From: Betaproteobacteria bacterium | Lineage (GTDB): Bacteria > Pseudomonadota > Gammaproteobacteria > Burkholderiales > SG8-39 | Assembly: GCA_016713125.1 (NCBI GenBank) | Contig: JADJPT010000012.1 | Location: forward strand, 62,001 to 126,000 | DNA: 64,000 bases | Direction of reading: 5' to 3' | Part shown: in pieces, positions 1 through 10,413 of the stretch | How the letters are laid out: the number at the start of each line of letters is the position of its first letter | How positions within the stretch are numbered: position 1 is the stretch's first letter | Made by a program: the position numbers and the translations under genes | Notes under the pieces: model-generated | Seen by the model: only the letters and a program-made list of their open reading frames with translations | Databases searched by the model: none | Told to the model about the DNA's origin: nothing

Positions 1-1
1 C

Positions 2-1168
2 ACTGCGCTCAAGCTCGGCCCGCTGCGCTGCGCGCGCTTCGGAACCAGCTACGCGTACTCGATGCTGTTTCCGCGCAAGCCGGAGAACACACTCGAGGAC
101 TTCCTGGTCAATCGCTTCGGGCGCCAGCTCTATCTGCAGTTCTTCAAGGACTACACGGAGAAAGTCTGGGGCGTGGCTTGCGACCAGATCAGCGCCGAGT
201 GGGGTGCGCAGCGCATCAAAGGCCTGTCGATCGGCAAGGCCGTGATGCACGCACTTGCCCGGCCTTTCCGCCGCGACGCCGGGCGCAATACCGCCACCTC
301 GCTGATCGAGAAGTTCCTTTACCCCAAGTACGGTCCGGGCCAGATGTGGGAGGTCGCCGCACGCAGGCTGGAGGCCTCCGGCGTGCGACTGCTGCGGCAG
401 GCCGAAGCCGTGCAGATGGAACGACGCGACGGCCGGATCACGCGCCTCACCTTCGAGGAGAAGCCTTCAGGAGCGCGCCACACAGTCGAGTGCAACAACG
501 TGGTCTCGACGATGCCGGTACGCGAGCTTGTCGCCGCGCTCGGCGACGAGGTGCCGCAGAACCTGCGCGAGATCGGCAGCGCCTTGCAGTACCGCGACTT
601 CATCACCGTCGGCCTGCTGTACCGCAAATTTCGTCCGCGACGCGAGTCGGTGGATCCGCGTACCCATCGCGTGGCGGACAACTGGATCTACATCCAGGAA
701 CCCGGTGTGAAGGTCGGCCGACTGCAGATCTTCAACAACTGGAGTCCGCACATGGTGCGCGACCCGGACACGGTCTGGGTCGGGCTCGAGTATTTCTGCC
801 TGGAGGACGACGATCTCTGGCGACTCTCGGACAGCCAACTGGTCGAACTGGGCATCAAGGAGATGCACAAGATCGGCCTGGCGGATCCTGGCGATGTGCT
901 CGACGGCATGGCCTTGCGCATGCCCAAGGCCTACCCGGGCTACTACGGCGAGGCCTACGCGCGCTTCGGCGAACTGCGTGCCTGGTTGGATCAAGTGCCC
1001 AATCTCTACCTCGTCGGACGCAACGGCATGCACCGCTACAACAACCAGGACCACTCCATGCTGTCGGCGCGCCTGGCAGCGGAAGCCATCGTCGCCGGAT
1101 CGCCGGACAAGTCGCCGATCTGGAGCGTCAACATCGACGACGAGTACCACGAAGAAGTCGGCAAGTAG
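2..1168 (+). CDS. FAD-dependent oxidoreductase, amine oxidase / UDP-galactopyranose mutase-like (5' partial)
   Basis: The reading frame is already open at base 2, so the N-terminus and the Rossmann GxGxxG motif lie outside the window. What remains, about 388 codons, looks like the middle and C-terminal part of an FAD-binding oxidoreductase of the protoporphyrinogen oxidase / UDP-galactopyranose mutase kind. It has an early YTEKVWG segment, a central substrate domain and a C-terminal FAD-contact stretch (LVGRNGMHRYNNQDHSML) followed by an amphipathic helix. Such proteins are often encoded in surface-polysaccharide clusters, and the next gene, eight bases downstream on the same strand, encodes a polytopic membrane protein. 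The exact reaction cannot be read from the sequence. The family assignment is fairly sure; a role in sugar or lipid-linked sugar metabolism is inference. Confidence 0.75.
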   Translation, partial: TALKLGPLRCARFGTSYAYSMLFPRKPENTLEDFLVNRFGRQLYLQFFKDYTEKVWGVACDQISAEWGAQRIKGLSIGKAVMHALARPFRRDAGRNTATSLIEKFLYPKYGPGQMWEVAARRLEASGVRLLRQAEAVQMERRDGRITRLTFEEKPSGARHTVECNNVVSTMPVRELVAALGDEVPQNLREIGSALQYRDFITVGLLYRKFRPRRESVDPRTHRVADNWIYIQEPGVKVGRLQIFNNWSPHMVRDPDTVWVGLEYFCLEDDDLWRLSDSQLVELGIKEMHKIGLADPGDVLDGMALRMPKAYPGYYGEAYARFGELRAWLDQVPNLYLVGRNGMHRYNNQDHSMLSARLAAEAIVAGSPDKSPIWSVNIDDEYHEEVGK

Positions 1169-1175
1169 CGACCGC

Positions 1176-3080
1176 ATGTTGACGGCCGATCCCGTCCGCA
1201 CCGGCGGCACCAAGCGGCATGTGGGCAGGTTCCACATCCTGTTATTGGTCGCGGGTATCGCGACCGCGTGGCTGCTCGCCCATCCGTACACCGGGATCCG
1301 GCACGACGGCCGCCTGTACCTGGGCATGGCGCTGGCCCAGTTGGATGCGCAGGCCTATGCCAGGGACTTGTTCTTCGCCTACGGAGCGCAGGATCGCTAC
1401 ACGCTGTTTCCCAGGCTGTATGCAGTCTTGATAGACCTGATGGGCGTGCCCGCGGCGGCCAAGTTCCTGTTGCTGGCCTGTCAGGCCGCCTTCATCGCTT
1501 CTGCCGCAGCCCTGCTGCGCACCCTGTGCAGGGGAACGCTGTTCTGGCTGGCACTCGCCGCCGTCTGCTGCCTGCCCGGCGGCTATGGGCCGCGCGGCAT
1601 ATTCGCGTTTGGCGAGACCTTCCTCACTGCACGCAATCTGGCGGAGCCCCTTTGTCTGGCCGCTCTGGCCCTGCTGGTGCACGGACGCACGGGCTGGGCT
1701 GCATTAACGCTGGTGGGCGCCGGACTGATGCATCCGCTGATCGCCCTGCCGGCGGTCGCGACGGGCTGGCTGTACCTGTGCCTTGCCGATCGCCGCTGGT
1801 GGTGGCTGGCCGCGGCCGCACCGCTGGCCTTCGTACCCGCCACGCTCGGCATCGCCCCTTTCGATGGCCTGCTTGCGCGCTACGACGCGCCGTGGCTCGC
1901 CATCGTGCGCAGCGGTCTCGCCTTCCTGTTTCCGTCGCATTGGAGCAACGAGGACTGGATGCGGCTGGCCTACGACGCGCTGCTGGTCGGCCTGGCCTGG
2001 CGACTGGCGAGCGGAAATGCGAAGCGCTGGCTGCTGGCCGTGGCCCTGTCGGCGGCGGGCGGGGTCCTGCTGTCCGTGCTCGGCGCCGATCTGCTCTCGA
2101 ACGTGCTGCTTACCAGTCTGCAGAGCTGGCGCGCGCTGTGGCTGTTGCACCTGGCAGCAATCGCCGCGCTGCCCCTGCTGGTCTGGCGATACTGGATGGA
2201 CGAACCGCAGCAACGCCTGCTTGCCGCCCTGCTGGTGGCGGCCTGGCTGTGCCTGAGACACGACACCGCACTGCTGGCCCTGCTCGCCATCGTCACGCTG
2301 CACGCCGCCGGGTCACGCGCCGCGATCGCCGACCCACGCATGCAGAGGCTGGCGCTGGCCGGTATCGGCCTGCTCGCGCTGGTCGGCCTCGCCGATCAGC
2401 TTTCGGTACTGGCCACGCAGGATGAGGTGATGCGCCTGCTCGACGCCCGCCCCCTGTTCGCCAAATTCATCGTCCACCCATTGGTGCTGATATCCGGGTT
2501 TACCGCACTATTCCTCGCCTTGCGGGGCGGGCGCCCCCTGGCCGCGGCAGCCGGCGCGGCCGCCCTGTTGCCTGCATTGGCCGTCGCAATTGCCGCCTGG
2601 GATCAGCGTCCTGCATGGGAGAGCGGCATTGAGGATACGCACCCCGCTCCGCATGCCTTCGCGCCCGCGATCGGCTCCGGCGAGCAGGTCTACTGGCGCG
2701 ACGAGCTGCTGATGGTCTGGCTGGGGATGGGACGACCGAGCTACTACTCGCTGGCGCAGGGCTCCTCACTGACCTTCAACCGCGCGCAGGCGCTGGAACT
2801 CGACCGCCGCGGCAAGGCTCTGTCGAAGCTGCGTTTCCAAGAGACGCTGTGCGGAGTCATCGCAACCGTCACCGAGGGCCAGGGCGGGTGCGTGATCGGA
2901 CCAGCCATCCTGGAGCGAACCTGCCGCGAAGCCACCGGGCTCGATCACATCGTGCTGCCGCATCGCATCGCAGATCTGGCCTCGGCGCAATGGGACTATC
3001 GTGACCCGCAGGGCGAGACCAGAGCCTATTACCTTTACAGCTGCCCGAAGCTGCTCGCGAAGGTCGTCCCGGCTGACTGA
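1176..3080 (+). CDS. Polytopic inner-membrane protein, possibly GT-C glycosyltransferase-like
   Basis: A protein of about 634 residues with roughly a dozen hydrophobic segments separated by short loops. The open frame extends upstream, but the ATG at 1176 is the first start after the preceding stop and puts a hydrophobic helix near residue 20. A conserved-looking acidic motif (RHDGRLY) sits in the first loop after helix 1, where GT-C sugar transferases carry their catalytic Asp. The soluble C-terminal part of about 130 residues contains several cysteines. It follows the oxidoreductase gene by seven bases and is probably co-transcribed with it. I do not recognise a named family; a GT-C-like enzyme acting on a polyprenyl-linked sugar is a guess from topology and neighbourhood. 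Confidence 0.7.
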   Translation: MLTADPVRTGGTKRHVGRFHILLLVAGIATAWLLAHPYTGIRHDGRLYLGMALAQLDAQAYARDLFFAYGAQDRYTLFPRLYAVLIDLMGVPAAAKFLLLACQAAFIASAAALLRTLCRGTLFWLALAAVCCLPGGYGPRGIFAFGETFLTARNLAEPLCLAALALLVHGRTGWAALTLVGAGLMHPLIALPAVATGWLYLCLADRRWWWLAAAAPLAFVPATLGIAPFDGLLARYDAPWLAIVRSGLAFLFPSHWSNEDWMRLAYDALLVGLAWRLASGNAKRWLLAVALSAAGGVLLSVLGADLLSNVLLTSLQSWRALWLLHLAAIAALPLLVWRYWMDEPQQRLLAALLVAAWLCLRHDTALLALLAIVTLHAAGSRAAIADPRMQRLALAGIGLLALVGLADQLSVLATQDEVMRLLDARPLFAKFIVHPLVLISGFTALFLALRGGRPLAAAAGAAALLPALAVAIAAWDQRPAWESGIEDTHPAPHAFAPAIGSGEQVYWRDELLMVWLGMGRPSYYSLAQGSSLTFNRAQALELDRRGKALSKLRFQETLCGVIATVTEGQGGCVIGPAILERTCREATGLDHIVLPHRIADLASAQWDYRDPQGETRAYYLYSCPKLLAKVVPAD

Positions 3081-3193
3081 GCGTGCGCCGGGCTGCGGCT
3101 TTTTCCGCGAAGAAATTGCGGAAATTCGCAACCAAACTGCCCTGGAATCCGCGTCGGAAGCAGATTTCGGAAAATCAATGTTGCGAATTCATC

Positions 3194-4866
3194 TCAGGGC
3201 ACGTAGCCCGGAATACGCGATACGTCGACTTCGTCGATCTGCTCGGGATCGAGAAATTTCTCAGCGTAACGCAGGTAGACCTTCTGCCGCACGAACACAT
3301 CGAACAGATCCGGGTCGATGTGGCCGTTCAGGCGGAAATTGCCGAGGATATCGAGCGACTCGGACAGGGTCTTGCCCTTCTTGTACGGCCGGTCCTTGGC
3401 GGTCAACGCCTCGAAAATGTCGGCGATGCCCATGACCCGCGCCTGCACGGACATCTGATCCCGCGTAAGGCCTTTGGGGTAGCCCTTGCCGTCCATGCGC
3501 TCGTGATGTCCGCCGGCGTATTCGGGCACATTCTTCAGATGCCGCGGCCAGGGCAGCGCCTCGAGCATCTTTATCGTGGCGGTGATGTGGTGGTTGATGA
3601 CCTGGCGTTCGGCCGGCGTCAGCGTACCGGCGCGTATGGTGAGGTTGGCCAGCTCGTCCTCGGTGAGAAAACTGGCCTGATGCCCGGCCACGTCGGTCCA
3701 CCGGTATTCGGCGATGCGACGAACCCGCTCGACGTCGGAGTCGCGCATGCGCTCTCCGCCGACGTTGCAGGCACGCAGGAACGCCCGATCCTCGTCGATC
3801 TGGCGCATGCGCTCGCGATGACGGACCTCCAGCTCGGCCATGTCTCCTCGGTCTCCGCTGGCGGCATGCACGAGCTTCTTCTTGAGCAGATCGATCTCCG
3901 CATCACGCTTCAGGACTTCGAAGCGTGTATCGAGCAGATCGATGCGATCGAACAGCGTCTCGAGCTTGGTGGCCTTGTCGACGATGTGGACGGGCGTGGT
4001 GACCTTGCCGCAGTCGTGCAAGAGGCCGGCGATCTTCAACTCGTAGCGATCCGCATCGCTCATGCGGAAGTCCTTCAACGGCCCCTGACGGGTCTCATTG
4101 ACGGCTTCGGCGAGCATCATCGTCAGGTTCGGCACCCGCTGGCAATGCCCCCGGTGTAGGGGGACTTCTCGTCGATCGCCATGTTCATGAGATTGATGAA
4201 CGACTCGAACAGTTCCTCGAGCTGGTTGATCAACATGCGGTTCGTGAGCGCAATCGCAGCCTGTGAGGCCAGAGATTCGGCCAGTCTGCGATCCGACGAG
4301 GAGAAAGGGACGATCTGCCGGGTCTGCTGATCGGTTGCGTTGATCAACTGCAGAACCCCGATGATCTCGTTCTCGTGGTTGCGCATCGGAACTGTCAGGA
4401 AGGACTGCGAGCGGTAGCCGGTCTTGGCGTCAAAGGCCCGCGTGCCGGAGAAATCGAAGCCATCGGCGGTGTAGGCGTCGGGAATGCTCACCGTCTGTCC
4501 GGTCAGCGCGACATGCGCCGCGATCATGCTGTGATTGGGCTTGCCGTCCTTGTACAGCTGAATCGGATAGAACGGCACCGGTGTTCCGGTGGTTCCGCCG
4601 AGGTAGTACTTGAGCGAGGAGGTTCGCACGATCTCGAACCGCAGCGTGCGTTCTTCGGTGACACGGTAGAGTGTTCCGCCATCGGCGCGCGTGATGGTCT
4701 TGGCGGCCACCAGAATGCTCTCCAGCAGCCGGTCCAGGTCGCGCTCGGCGGACAGCGAGGCCCCGATCGAGTTCAACTGCTCGAGTCGCTGCACCAGGTC
4801 GTCGGCGGCCGATACAGACTCGACCGGGAGACTGAGAACCTGCGTGGTGTCCGGCTTGCCGCTCAT
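3194..4866 (-). CDS. GAF-HD-GYP c-di-GMP phosphodiesterase (frameshifted in this sequence)
   Basis: One gene split by a single-base shift at the C-run 4148-4152. The N-terminal part is a GAF domain of about 170 residues followed by a linker helix ending in SPYTGG. The shifted frame continues at once as the HD-GYP helix bundle, with the HD pair in LLHDCGK and the signature DGKGYP. Restoring one G gives a seamless SPYTGGHCQRVP junction typical of HD-GYP proteins and a product of about 557 residues. HD-GYP enzymes hydrolyse cyclic di-GMP; the metal-binding residues are present, so activity is expected. The GAF domain presumably senses a small molecule or pairs with the GAF domain of the upstream GAF-GspE protein (gap of 16 bases). 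It is the last gene of the signalling cluster. It could be a true pseudogene, but the body is intact. Confidence 0.82.
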
Positions 4867-4882
4867 GTGCTGCGTCCGTTGC

Positions 4883-7243
4883 CTACTTGATGCAGACCGC
4901 GCGCACCTGCTTCATGTCGGTCAGCCCCATCATCACCTTCTCCATGCCGTCCATCTTCAGGGTCGACATGCCTTCCTCGACGCATTTCACGAACAGGTCG
5001 GAGACCCGCGCCTTCTCCTGGATCAGGCGTTTCACGGGATCGGTGGCGACCATCAGCTCGTGCAGGCCGGCGCGACCCTTGTAACCGGAGCCGCCGCAGT
5101 TGTCGCAGCCCTTGGCACGCGGAAACAGCAGCTTGCCGTCCGTGCCGTACTCCTTGATCCACAATTCGTAGAGCTTCTTGGCTTCGCCTGCCGGGTCTTT
5201 CTTCCACGGGTCGGTCTGACGCAGGTCGGTGGTGTACTCGTTCATGAACTGCTTGATCTCGTCGGCGCTGGGCGAGTACATCTCCTTGCACTTGCACAAA
5301 CGCTTGGCCAGACGCTGCGCCAGGATGCCGAGCAAGGCATCGGCGAAGTTGAACGGATCCATGCCCATGTCGAGCAGACGTATGACGGCTTCCGGTGCCG
5401 AGTTGGTGTGCAGCGTTGCGAACACAAGGTGACCGGTAAGCGAGGCCTCGATGCCGATATGCGTTGTTTCAGCGTCACGCATCTCACCGACCATGATGAT
5501 GTCCGGATCGGCTCGCAGGAACGCCTTCATGACCATCGGGAAATCCATCACCTTCTTGTTTACCTGCACCTGGCGCAAACCCTTCTGCGTGATCTCGACC
5601 GGATCCTCCGCGGTCCAGATCTTGGTATCCGGGGTGTTCAGAAAGCCGAGCACCGAGTGCAGCGTGGTGGTCTTGCCCGAACCGGTCGGGCCGCAGACGA
5701 AGAACAGGCCGTAAGGCTTGGAAACCGCCGTCGTCAGGTTGTTCTTGTTCTTGGTCGTCAGGCCGAGCTTGTCCAGTGGAATCGGTTCGCCGGCCGCAAG
5801 AATACGCATGACGATGTCTTCGACGCCACCCGCTGTCGGAATGGTGGCCACCCGCAGTTCGATGTCGAGCGGACCGAACTTCTTGAACTTGATCTTGCCG
5901 TCCTGCGGCTTTCTCTTCTCCGAAATGTCGAGGTCGCACATGATCTTCAGGCGCGCGACGATGGCGTTCCGGTAAGAGGCCGGCACTTCGATGTAATGGG
6001 CGAGCGAGCCGTCGCGACGGAAGCGCACCTCCGTCTTCGCCTTGCCCGGATACGGCTCGATATGGATGTCCGAGGCGCCCTGGTTGAAGGCATCGATGAT
6101 GATCTTGTTGACCAGCTTCACGAGTTCGTTGTCGGCCGCCGCGGAAACCTCGTCGGTCGCGCCGCCTTCGCCCTCGGCCTCGTCATCGCCCAGGCTGGAC
6201 AGCAGGTCGCCAATGTCGCCCGAATCGACTACTTCCTGCCCGTAGAACTGGTTGACCGTCTCCTTGAACTCCTTCTGCGTGGTCACGCGGAAGATGATCT
6301 TGGCCTTGGGAAACACGTTAGAGGCGATGCGCGAGGTGCGGATCCGTTCAGGATCGAGACACAGCACGACCAGGCCGTCCTTGCCATCGTCGATGGGCAG
6401 CCACTGGTTGGCATCGACGTACTCGCGCTTCAGGTTCTTCAGCAGATCCATCGGCTTGACGCGATCCTGCTTGAAGGCCTCGTACGGGACGCCGAAAAAC
6501 TTGGCGAGCGCCTCGCCGATCGACGGAAGCTTGACCTGAAACTCGTCGGTCAGGACCTGCTCGATATCGACCGCCTTCTTTCGCGCGGAGCGGGAGGCAA
6601 GCTCGAACTCGCCAGCTGAAAGAACCGCATCGGAGATCAGGTAGTCGTACTTGGTCTTTACGAGTTGCGGTTTCTGGCGCTGCTTGAAGGCAATGGCGAG
6701 CGTCTGCGCAAGTTCGGCAACGCCCTCTTCGGTCAGCGGGCCGAACGGCATGCCCGCCTTGTTGTTGATGATCTGTATGACGCCGATCAATTCGTTGCCT
6801 TGCTGGTCGAGCACCGGAGCGACGAGCATCTGCTTGGTGCGATACCCGGTGCGTTTGTCGACCTCCTGCAGGAAGCGCAGATTCGGGTTGATCGCCTTCA
6901 GTTCCGTCTCGTCGTACACGTCGCGGATATTGATGGCCTTCTTGGCCAGCGCGACATAGCCGGCTATCGAATGCTCGGCGATAGGCAGCTTCAGATCCTT
7001 GAACGAATTCAGTCCGGTTTTCACCTTCGAGACGATCGACTGCTTGTCCTCCCCGACCGAGTAGATCGTCAGGCGGTCGGCATTGAACAGAGCGCAGATG
7101 TCGGCGCTGACCTCCAGCATGATCTCGTCGACGTTGTTGGTCGCGTGGATCTTGTTGGTGACCGCCTGTAGTTGCTTCTGAAAGGCAAGCCGCGCCTGCA
7201 CATCGACCTGCGGTGCAGCTTGCGGACTGAGAACGGCGCTCAT
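4883..7243 (-). CDS. GAF-domain GspE/PilB-family secretion ATPase
   Basis: A protein of 786 residues: GAF domain (about 16-186), T2SSE N-terminal domain (about 190-335), an acidic linker rich in Asp/Glu/Gly, then the hexameric ATPase. Walker A is GPTGSGKT (518-525), the Walker B region DPDIIMVGE (579-587), the His box GHLVFATLHTNSA follows, and a Cys cluster (CKC ... CDNCGG) forms the zinc subdomain. The ATG at 7243 is preceded by GGAGG at a good distance, so I chose it over an upstream ATG at 7285. GspE/PilB ATPases power pilus assembly or type II secretion, but no pilin, secretin or platform gene is present here. Instead the gene lies among cyclic-nucleotide and kinase signalling genes. A regulated pilus or secretion motor acting with components encoded elsewhere is the likeliest role. 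Confidence 0.88.
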   Translation of the reverse strand: MSAVLSPQAAPQVDVQARLAFQKQLQAVTNKIHATNNVDEIMLEVSADICALFNADRLTIYSVGEDKQSIVSKVKTGLNSFKDLKLPIAEHSIAGYVALAKKAINIRDVYDETELKAINPNLRFLQEVDKRTGYRTKQMLVAPVLDQQGNELIGVIQIINNKAGMPFGPLTEEGVAELAQTLAIAFKQRQKPQLVKTKYDYLISDAVLSAGEFELASRSARKKAVDIEQVLTDEFQVKLPSIGEALAKFFGVPYEAFKQDRVKPMDLLKNLKREYVDANQWLPIDDGKDGLVVLCLDPERIRTSRIASNVFPKAKIIFRVTTQKEFKETVNQFYGQEVVDSGDIGDLLSSLGDDEAEGEGGATDEVSAAADNELVKLVNKIIIDAFNQGASDIHIEPYPGKAKTEVRFRRDGSLAHYIEVPASYRNAIVARLKIMCDLDISEKRKPQDGKIKFKKFGPLDIELRVATIPTAGGVEDIVMRILAAGEPIPLDKLGLTTKNKNNLTTAVSKPYGLFFVCGPTGSGKTTTLHSVLGFLNTPDTKIWTAEDPVEITQKGLRQVQVNKKVMDFPMVMKAFLRADPDIIMVGEMRDAETTHIGIEASLTGHLVFATLHTNSAPEAVIRLLDMGMDPFNFADALLGILAQRLAKRLCKCKEMYSPSADEIKQFMNEYTTDLRQTDPWKKDPAGEAKKLYELWIKEYGTDGKLLFPRAKGCDNCGGSGYKGRAGLHELMVATDPVKRLIQEKARVSDLFVKCVEEGMSTLKMDGMEKVMMGLTDMKQVRAVCIK

Positions 7244-7389
7244 CGAAAACCTCCGGAACCGGGCATCGGTGCAATGGCCGGGCAATGGATGTCTATCCTA
7301 GCCCCTGCCCGCGTGCAATTCAACAAAATCATTGATTCCAAATGGACTTTCCTCAACCAATCCGTCGCCAGAAGGCCTGGCGCAGGCAC

Positions 7390-8157
7390 TCAGAACTCGA
7401 ATACCTGACCGTTGCTCAGCATGCCGGGCTTCCAGCGCCCGGCGCAGGCAGCGACCTCATGCATGATCGCGTCGCATTCGCCCGGTTTGAGATGAGTTAT
7501 GTGGATTTCGGCTTCGCGCTCCAGCTTGGACAGTTCCGAAGCCAGCGTGTCCGGGCACAGGTGCTGCGACATGTCTGCGAGCTTCCGCTCGGCATTGGGG
7601 AACGCGGTCTCGATGATCAGGTAGCGCAGATTGGTGATGCGGTTGACTTCGTTCCACAGCGCGTCGCAGGGACCTGTGTCGCCGGTGAACACCAGGCTTG
7701 CACGGCCACTGTCCAGGCGATAGCCGACCGCCGGAACCGTGTGGCTGGCCGGCAGAGGCGTGATCTGCCGGTCGCCCAGCCTCACGGTGCGCGCAAGCTC
7801 GATCTCGCTGTAACGCAGGTACGGCGCGTCTGCGCTCGGAATCTGCGTGAAATCAGGCCACAACGCCCAGTTGAACAGATGAGCCCTCAGGATGTCCAGG
7901 GTGGCGCGGGTCGCATGCACGGTGAGCGGCGAGGAACGCATGCCACCCACGGTATCCACCAGGAACGGAATGCTGGTTACATGATCGAGGTGCGAGTGCG
8001 TGACGAACACATGGTCGATGCGCGCAAGCTGATCCAGGGAAAGATCGCCGACGCCGGTGCCCGCGTCGATGAGTACATCTTCGTCGAGCAGCAGCGACGT
8101 GGTGCGCAACTGCGGACCGCCTATGCCTCCGCTGCAGCCGAGAACCCTGAGTCGCAC
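7390..8157 (-). CDS. Metallo-beta-lactamase-fold cyclic-nucleotide phosphodiesterase (class II type)
   Basis: 255 residues with the metal-binding THSHLDH motif at 53-59, a later conserved SHTVP, GDTG with its Asp, and a C-terminal ITHLKPGE. This is the layout of class II 3',5'-cyclic-nucleotide phosphodiesterases (CpdP/PDE1 type) within the metallo-beta-lactamase fold. The gene starts seven bases after the stop of the CHASE2-cyclase gene, which fits enzymes that make and remove the same messenger. Two bound divalent metals are expected; all ligand histidines and aspartates appear present. There is no signal peptide, so it should act in the cytoplasm. cAMP or cGMP as substrate is inferred from family and neighbour. 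Confidence 0.85.
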   Translation of the reverse strand: MRLRVLGCSGGIGGPQLRTTSLLLDEDVLIDAGTGVGDLSLDQLARIDHVFVTHSHLDHVTSIPFLVDTVGGMRSSPLTVHATRATLDILRAHLFNWALWPDFTQIPSADAPYLRYSEIELARTVRLGDRQITPLPASHTVPAVGYRLDSGRASLVFTGDTGPCDALWNEVNRITNLRYLIIETAFPNAERKLADMSQHLCPDTLASELSKLEREAEIHITHLKPGECDAIMHEVAACAGRWKPGMLSNGQVFEF

Positions 8158-8164
8158 CGCACGC

Positions 8165-10379
8165 CTACTTGGTCTTGAACGCCGTCACGCCATCCCAACC
8201 GTCGCCCGGTGGGTTTGCGCGCATCAGGGTAACGCGATGCGAAAACTCCTTGTACAACTTGTGCTCAGGACTCATGCGCATCAGGTTCAGAAGCGCGACC
8301 TCCGCCTGATCCCATTCCTGGGCGCGGTAATGCTTCAGGCACTGGTTCCACAGCTTGAGTTCGTCCAGCGTCGCCTTGTCGACTTTGCCCTCGAAACCGA
8401 CGACTTCGAAGATCGCGACCGGCTCATCCTTGCCCTTGACCTTGACCTTGTCGAGTTCGCGGAACACCACGTCCTTGACACGCTCCTTGGTGCCGATGCC
8501 GGCGATCACCCCCACTCCGTACTCCCGCGTCAGGCCTTCAAGACGCGAACCCAGGTTCACCGGGTCACCCATCACAGTGTATGCACGACGGACTTTCGAG
8601 CCCATGTCGCCGACGCGCATCATGCCGCTGTTGAGGCCTATGCCGATGCGGATCGGCGGCCAGCCCTTGGAGAGGACCAGTTCATTGATCTCCTTGAGCT
8701 TCACCTGCATCTCCAACGCCGCGATGACGCCTTGCCTGGCGTGCTCCGGGTCCGACACCGGAGCTCCCCAGAAGGCCATGATCGCGTCACCGATGTACTT
8801 GTCGAGGGTTCCGCGGTTCTCTCGGATGACGAGACTCATCGACGTCAAATACTCGTTGATGAAGGAGGCCAGATCCTTGGCGCTGAGCGCTTCGGATATG
8901 GAGGTGAACCCGACGATATCCGAGAACAGTACCGTGAGGTCTTCGCTCTTGCCCTCCATGCTGTACTTCTCCGGATCCTCTGCCATCTTGTCGACCAGTT
9001 CCGGCGGCACGTACTGGCCGAACAGCTCCGTGAACTGCCGCTTGGAACGGGATTCGACGAAGTATCCGTAAGCCATGTTGATGGTGAACAGCGCCACCGT
9101 CATCACCAGCGACGAGGCCAGCGGCAGCACCATGTTGCCTTCCGTCCAGATGACCAGATTCAGGCCGATGATCAGCACCATGCCCGCCCCGGCCACCATC
9201 ACCGAGCGCAGAGGGCTCAATATCGGCATCAGGAACGCCAACGCAACCCCGCCGATCAGCAGCAGAACAACCTCGGCGCCAAGCATGAATGGGGCTTCTG
9301 CTTGATCGAGCGATCGAGCATGCCGGCGATCAGGTTGGCGTGCACCTCGACTCGGGATAGACGCTGTCCACCGGCGTGGAACGCAAATCAAGCAGACCGG
9401 GCGCTGTGGTGCCGACCAGTGCGATCTTGCCTTTCAGCGCGCCGGCGGGCAGCCGATCGCTGAGCACGTCCGCGAGGGATATGTACCGAAAGCTGAACTT
9501 TCCGCCACGGTAGGGAATCAGCGCGCTGGCGGTTTCGTCCACGGGGATGGTGAGCGGCCCCACTTTTAGCCACTCCAGCCCGGAATAGCCCTTGTGAACC
9601 ATGCGCTCTGCGGGGTAGCCCGGCTCGACCTTCGGGAAGCCGAGCAGTGTGCGCACCATGGCGAGCGACAGCGACTCGTAATATGCACCGTCGTACTCGG
9701 CGATCATGGGCACGCGACGCACGACGCCGTCGAAATCCACCAGCGGGTTGAAATGCCCGGCATTGGAGGCCGCCTGCTGGAACGGCGCGAGATTCCCGCC
9801 GTATCCCATCCAGGTGGTGAATGCGATGTTGCGGCCCGCGAAGGTGCCTTTCGGCAGAACCGGCTCCGGGATCGCGGCAATTCGCTTGGCGTCCTTCTCG
9901 CTGTTCAGGTAATAGCCGAGCACCACCGGCCTGTCCTTGATGGCTTTGGCGAACAGCCCGTCGTTGTCCAGCTGCGGCCTCAGTCGCTCGTACGTCTCCA
10001 GAAAGCCCGGAATCTGCTTGAGCTCCTTGACCGCTAGTTCATCGAGTCGCTTGATCCCCGAACTGAAGTCGGCCTCGGCGAACACCACGTCGAAGCCGAC
10101 GATGGCGATCTGATACTTGTCGAATAGCTTGTCGACCAATCTGGCCATGACATCGCGCGGCCAGGGCCAGCGGGCAACTTCCTGCAGACTCTTCTCGTCG
10201 ATGTCGAGGATGACGATCCGATCATCCAGCGTGCCCGGCATCGTGACGCGCAGCCGCGTGTCGTAGATGATGTTGTCGAGCTGGGTGATGATCCCGATCT
10301 GATAGAAACGCGCCGCATGTCCAATGAACAGCAGGACGATTGCCAGACCGAGAACGATCCGGACGATATGCTGTTTCAC
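8165..10379 (-). CDS. CHASE2 sensor adenylate/guanylate cyclase (two frameshifts in this sequence)
   Basis: The N-terminal half encodes one membrane helix (about 6-22) and a periplasmic CHASE2 domain. The C-terminal half encodes membrane helices and a class III cyclase domain. Two apparent one-base losses break the frame: one near 9352-9354, one in the G-run 9291-9294. Repair gives a continuous CHASE2-to-transmembrane junction (STPVDSVYPGVEVHANL...) and about 738 residues. The cyclase core keeps the metal Asp pair (FSDIVGFT, DKYIGDA) and the N-x3-R transition-state pair in VMGDPVNLGSR, so it should be active. CHASE2 domains sense unknown extracellular signals. The upstream kinase carries a second CHASE2 domain, and the downstream phosphodiesterase would degrade the product. 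Confidence 0.85.
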
Positions 10380-10413
10380 TCAGCCTCCGGCAGTGTTGGG
10401 GGCCGGAGCAGAC

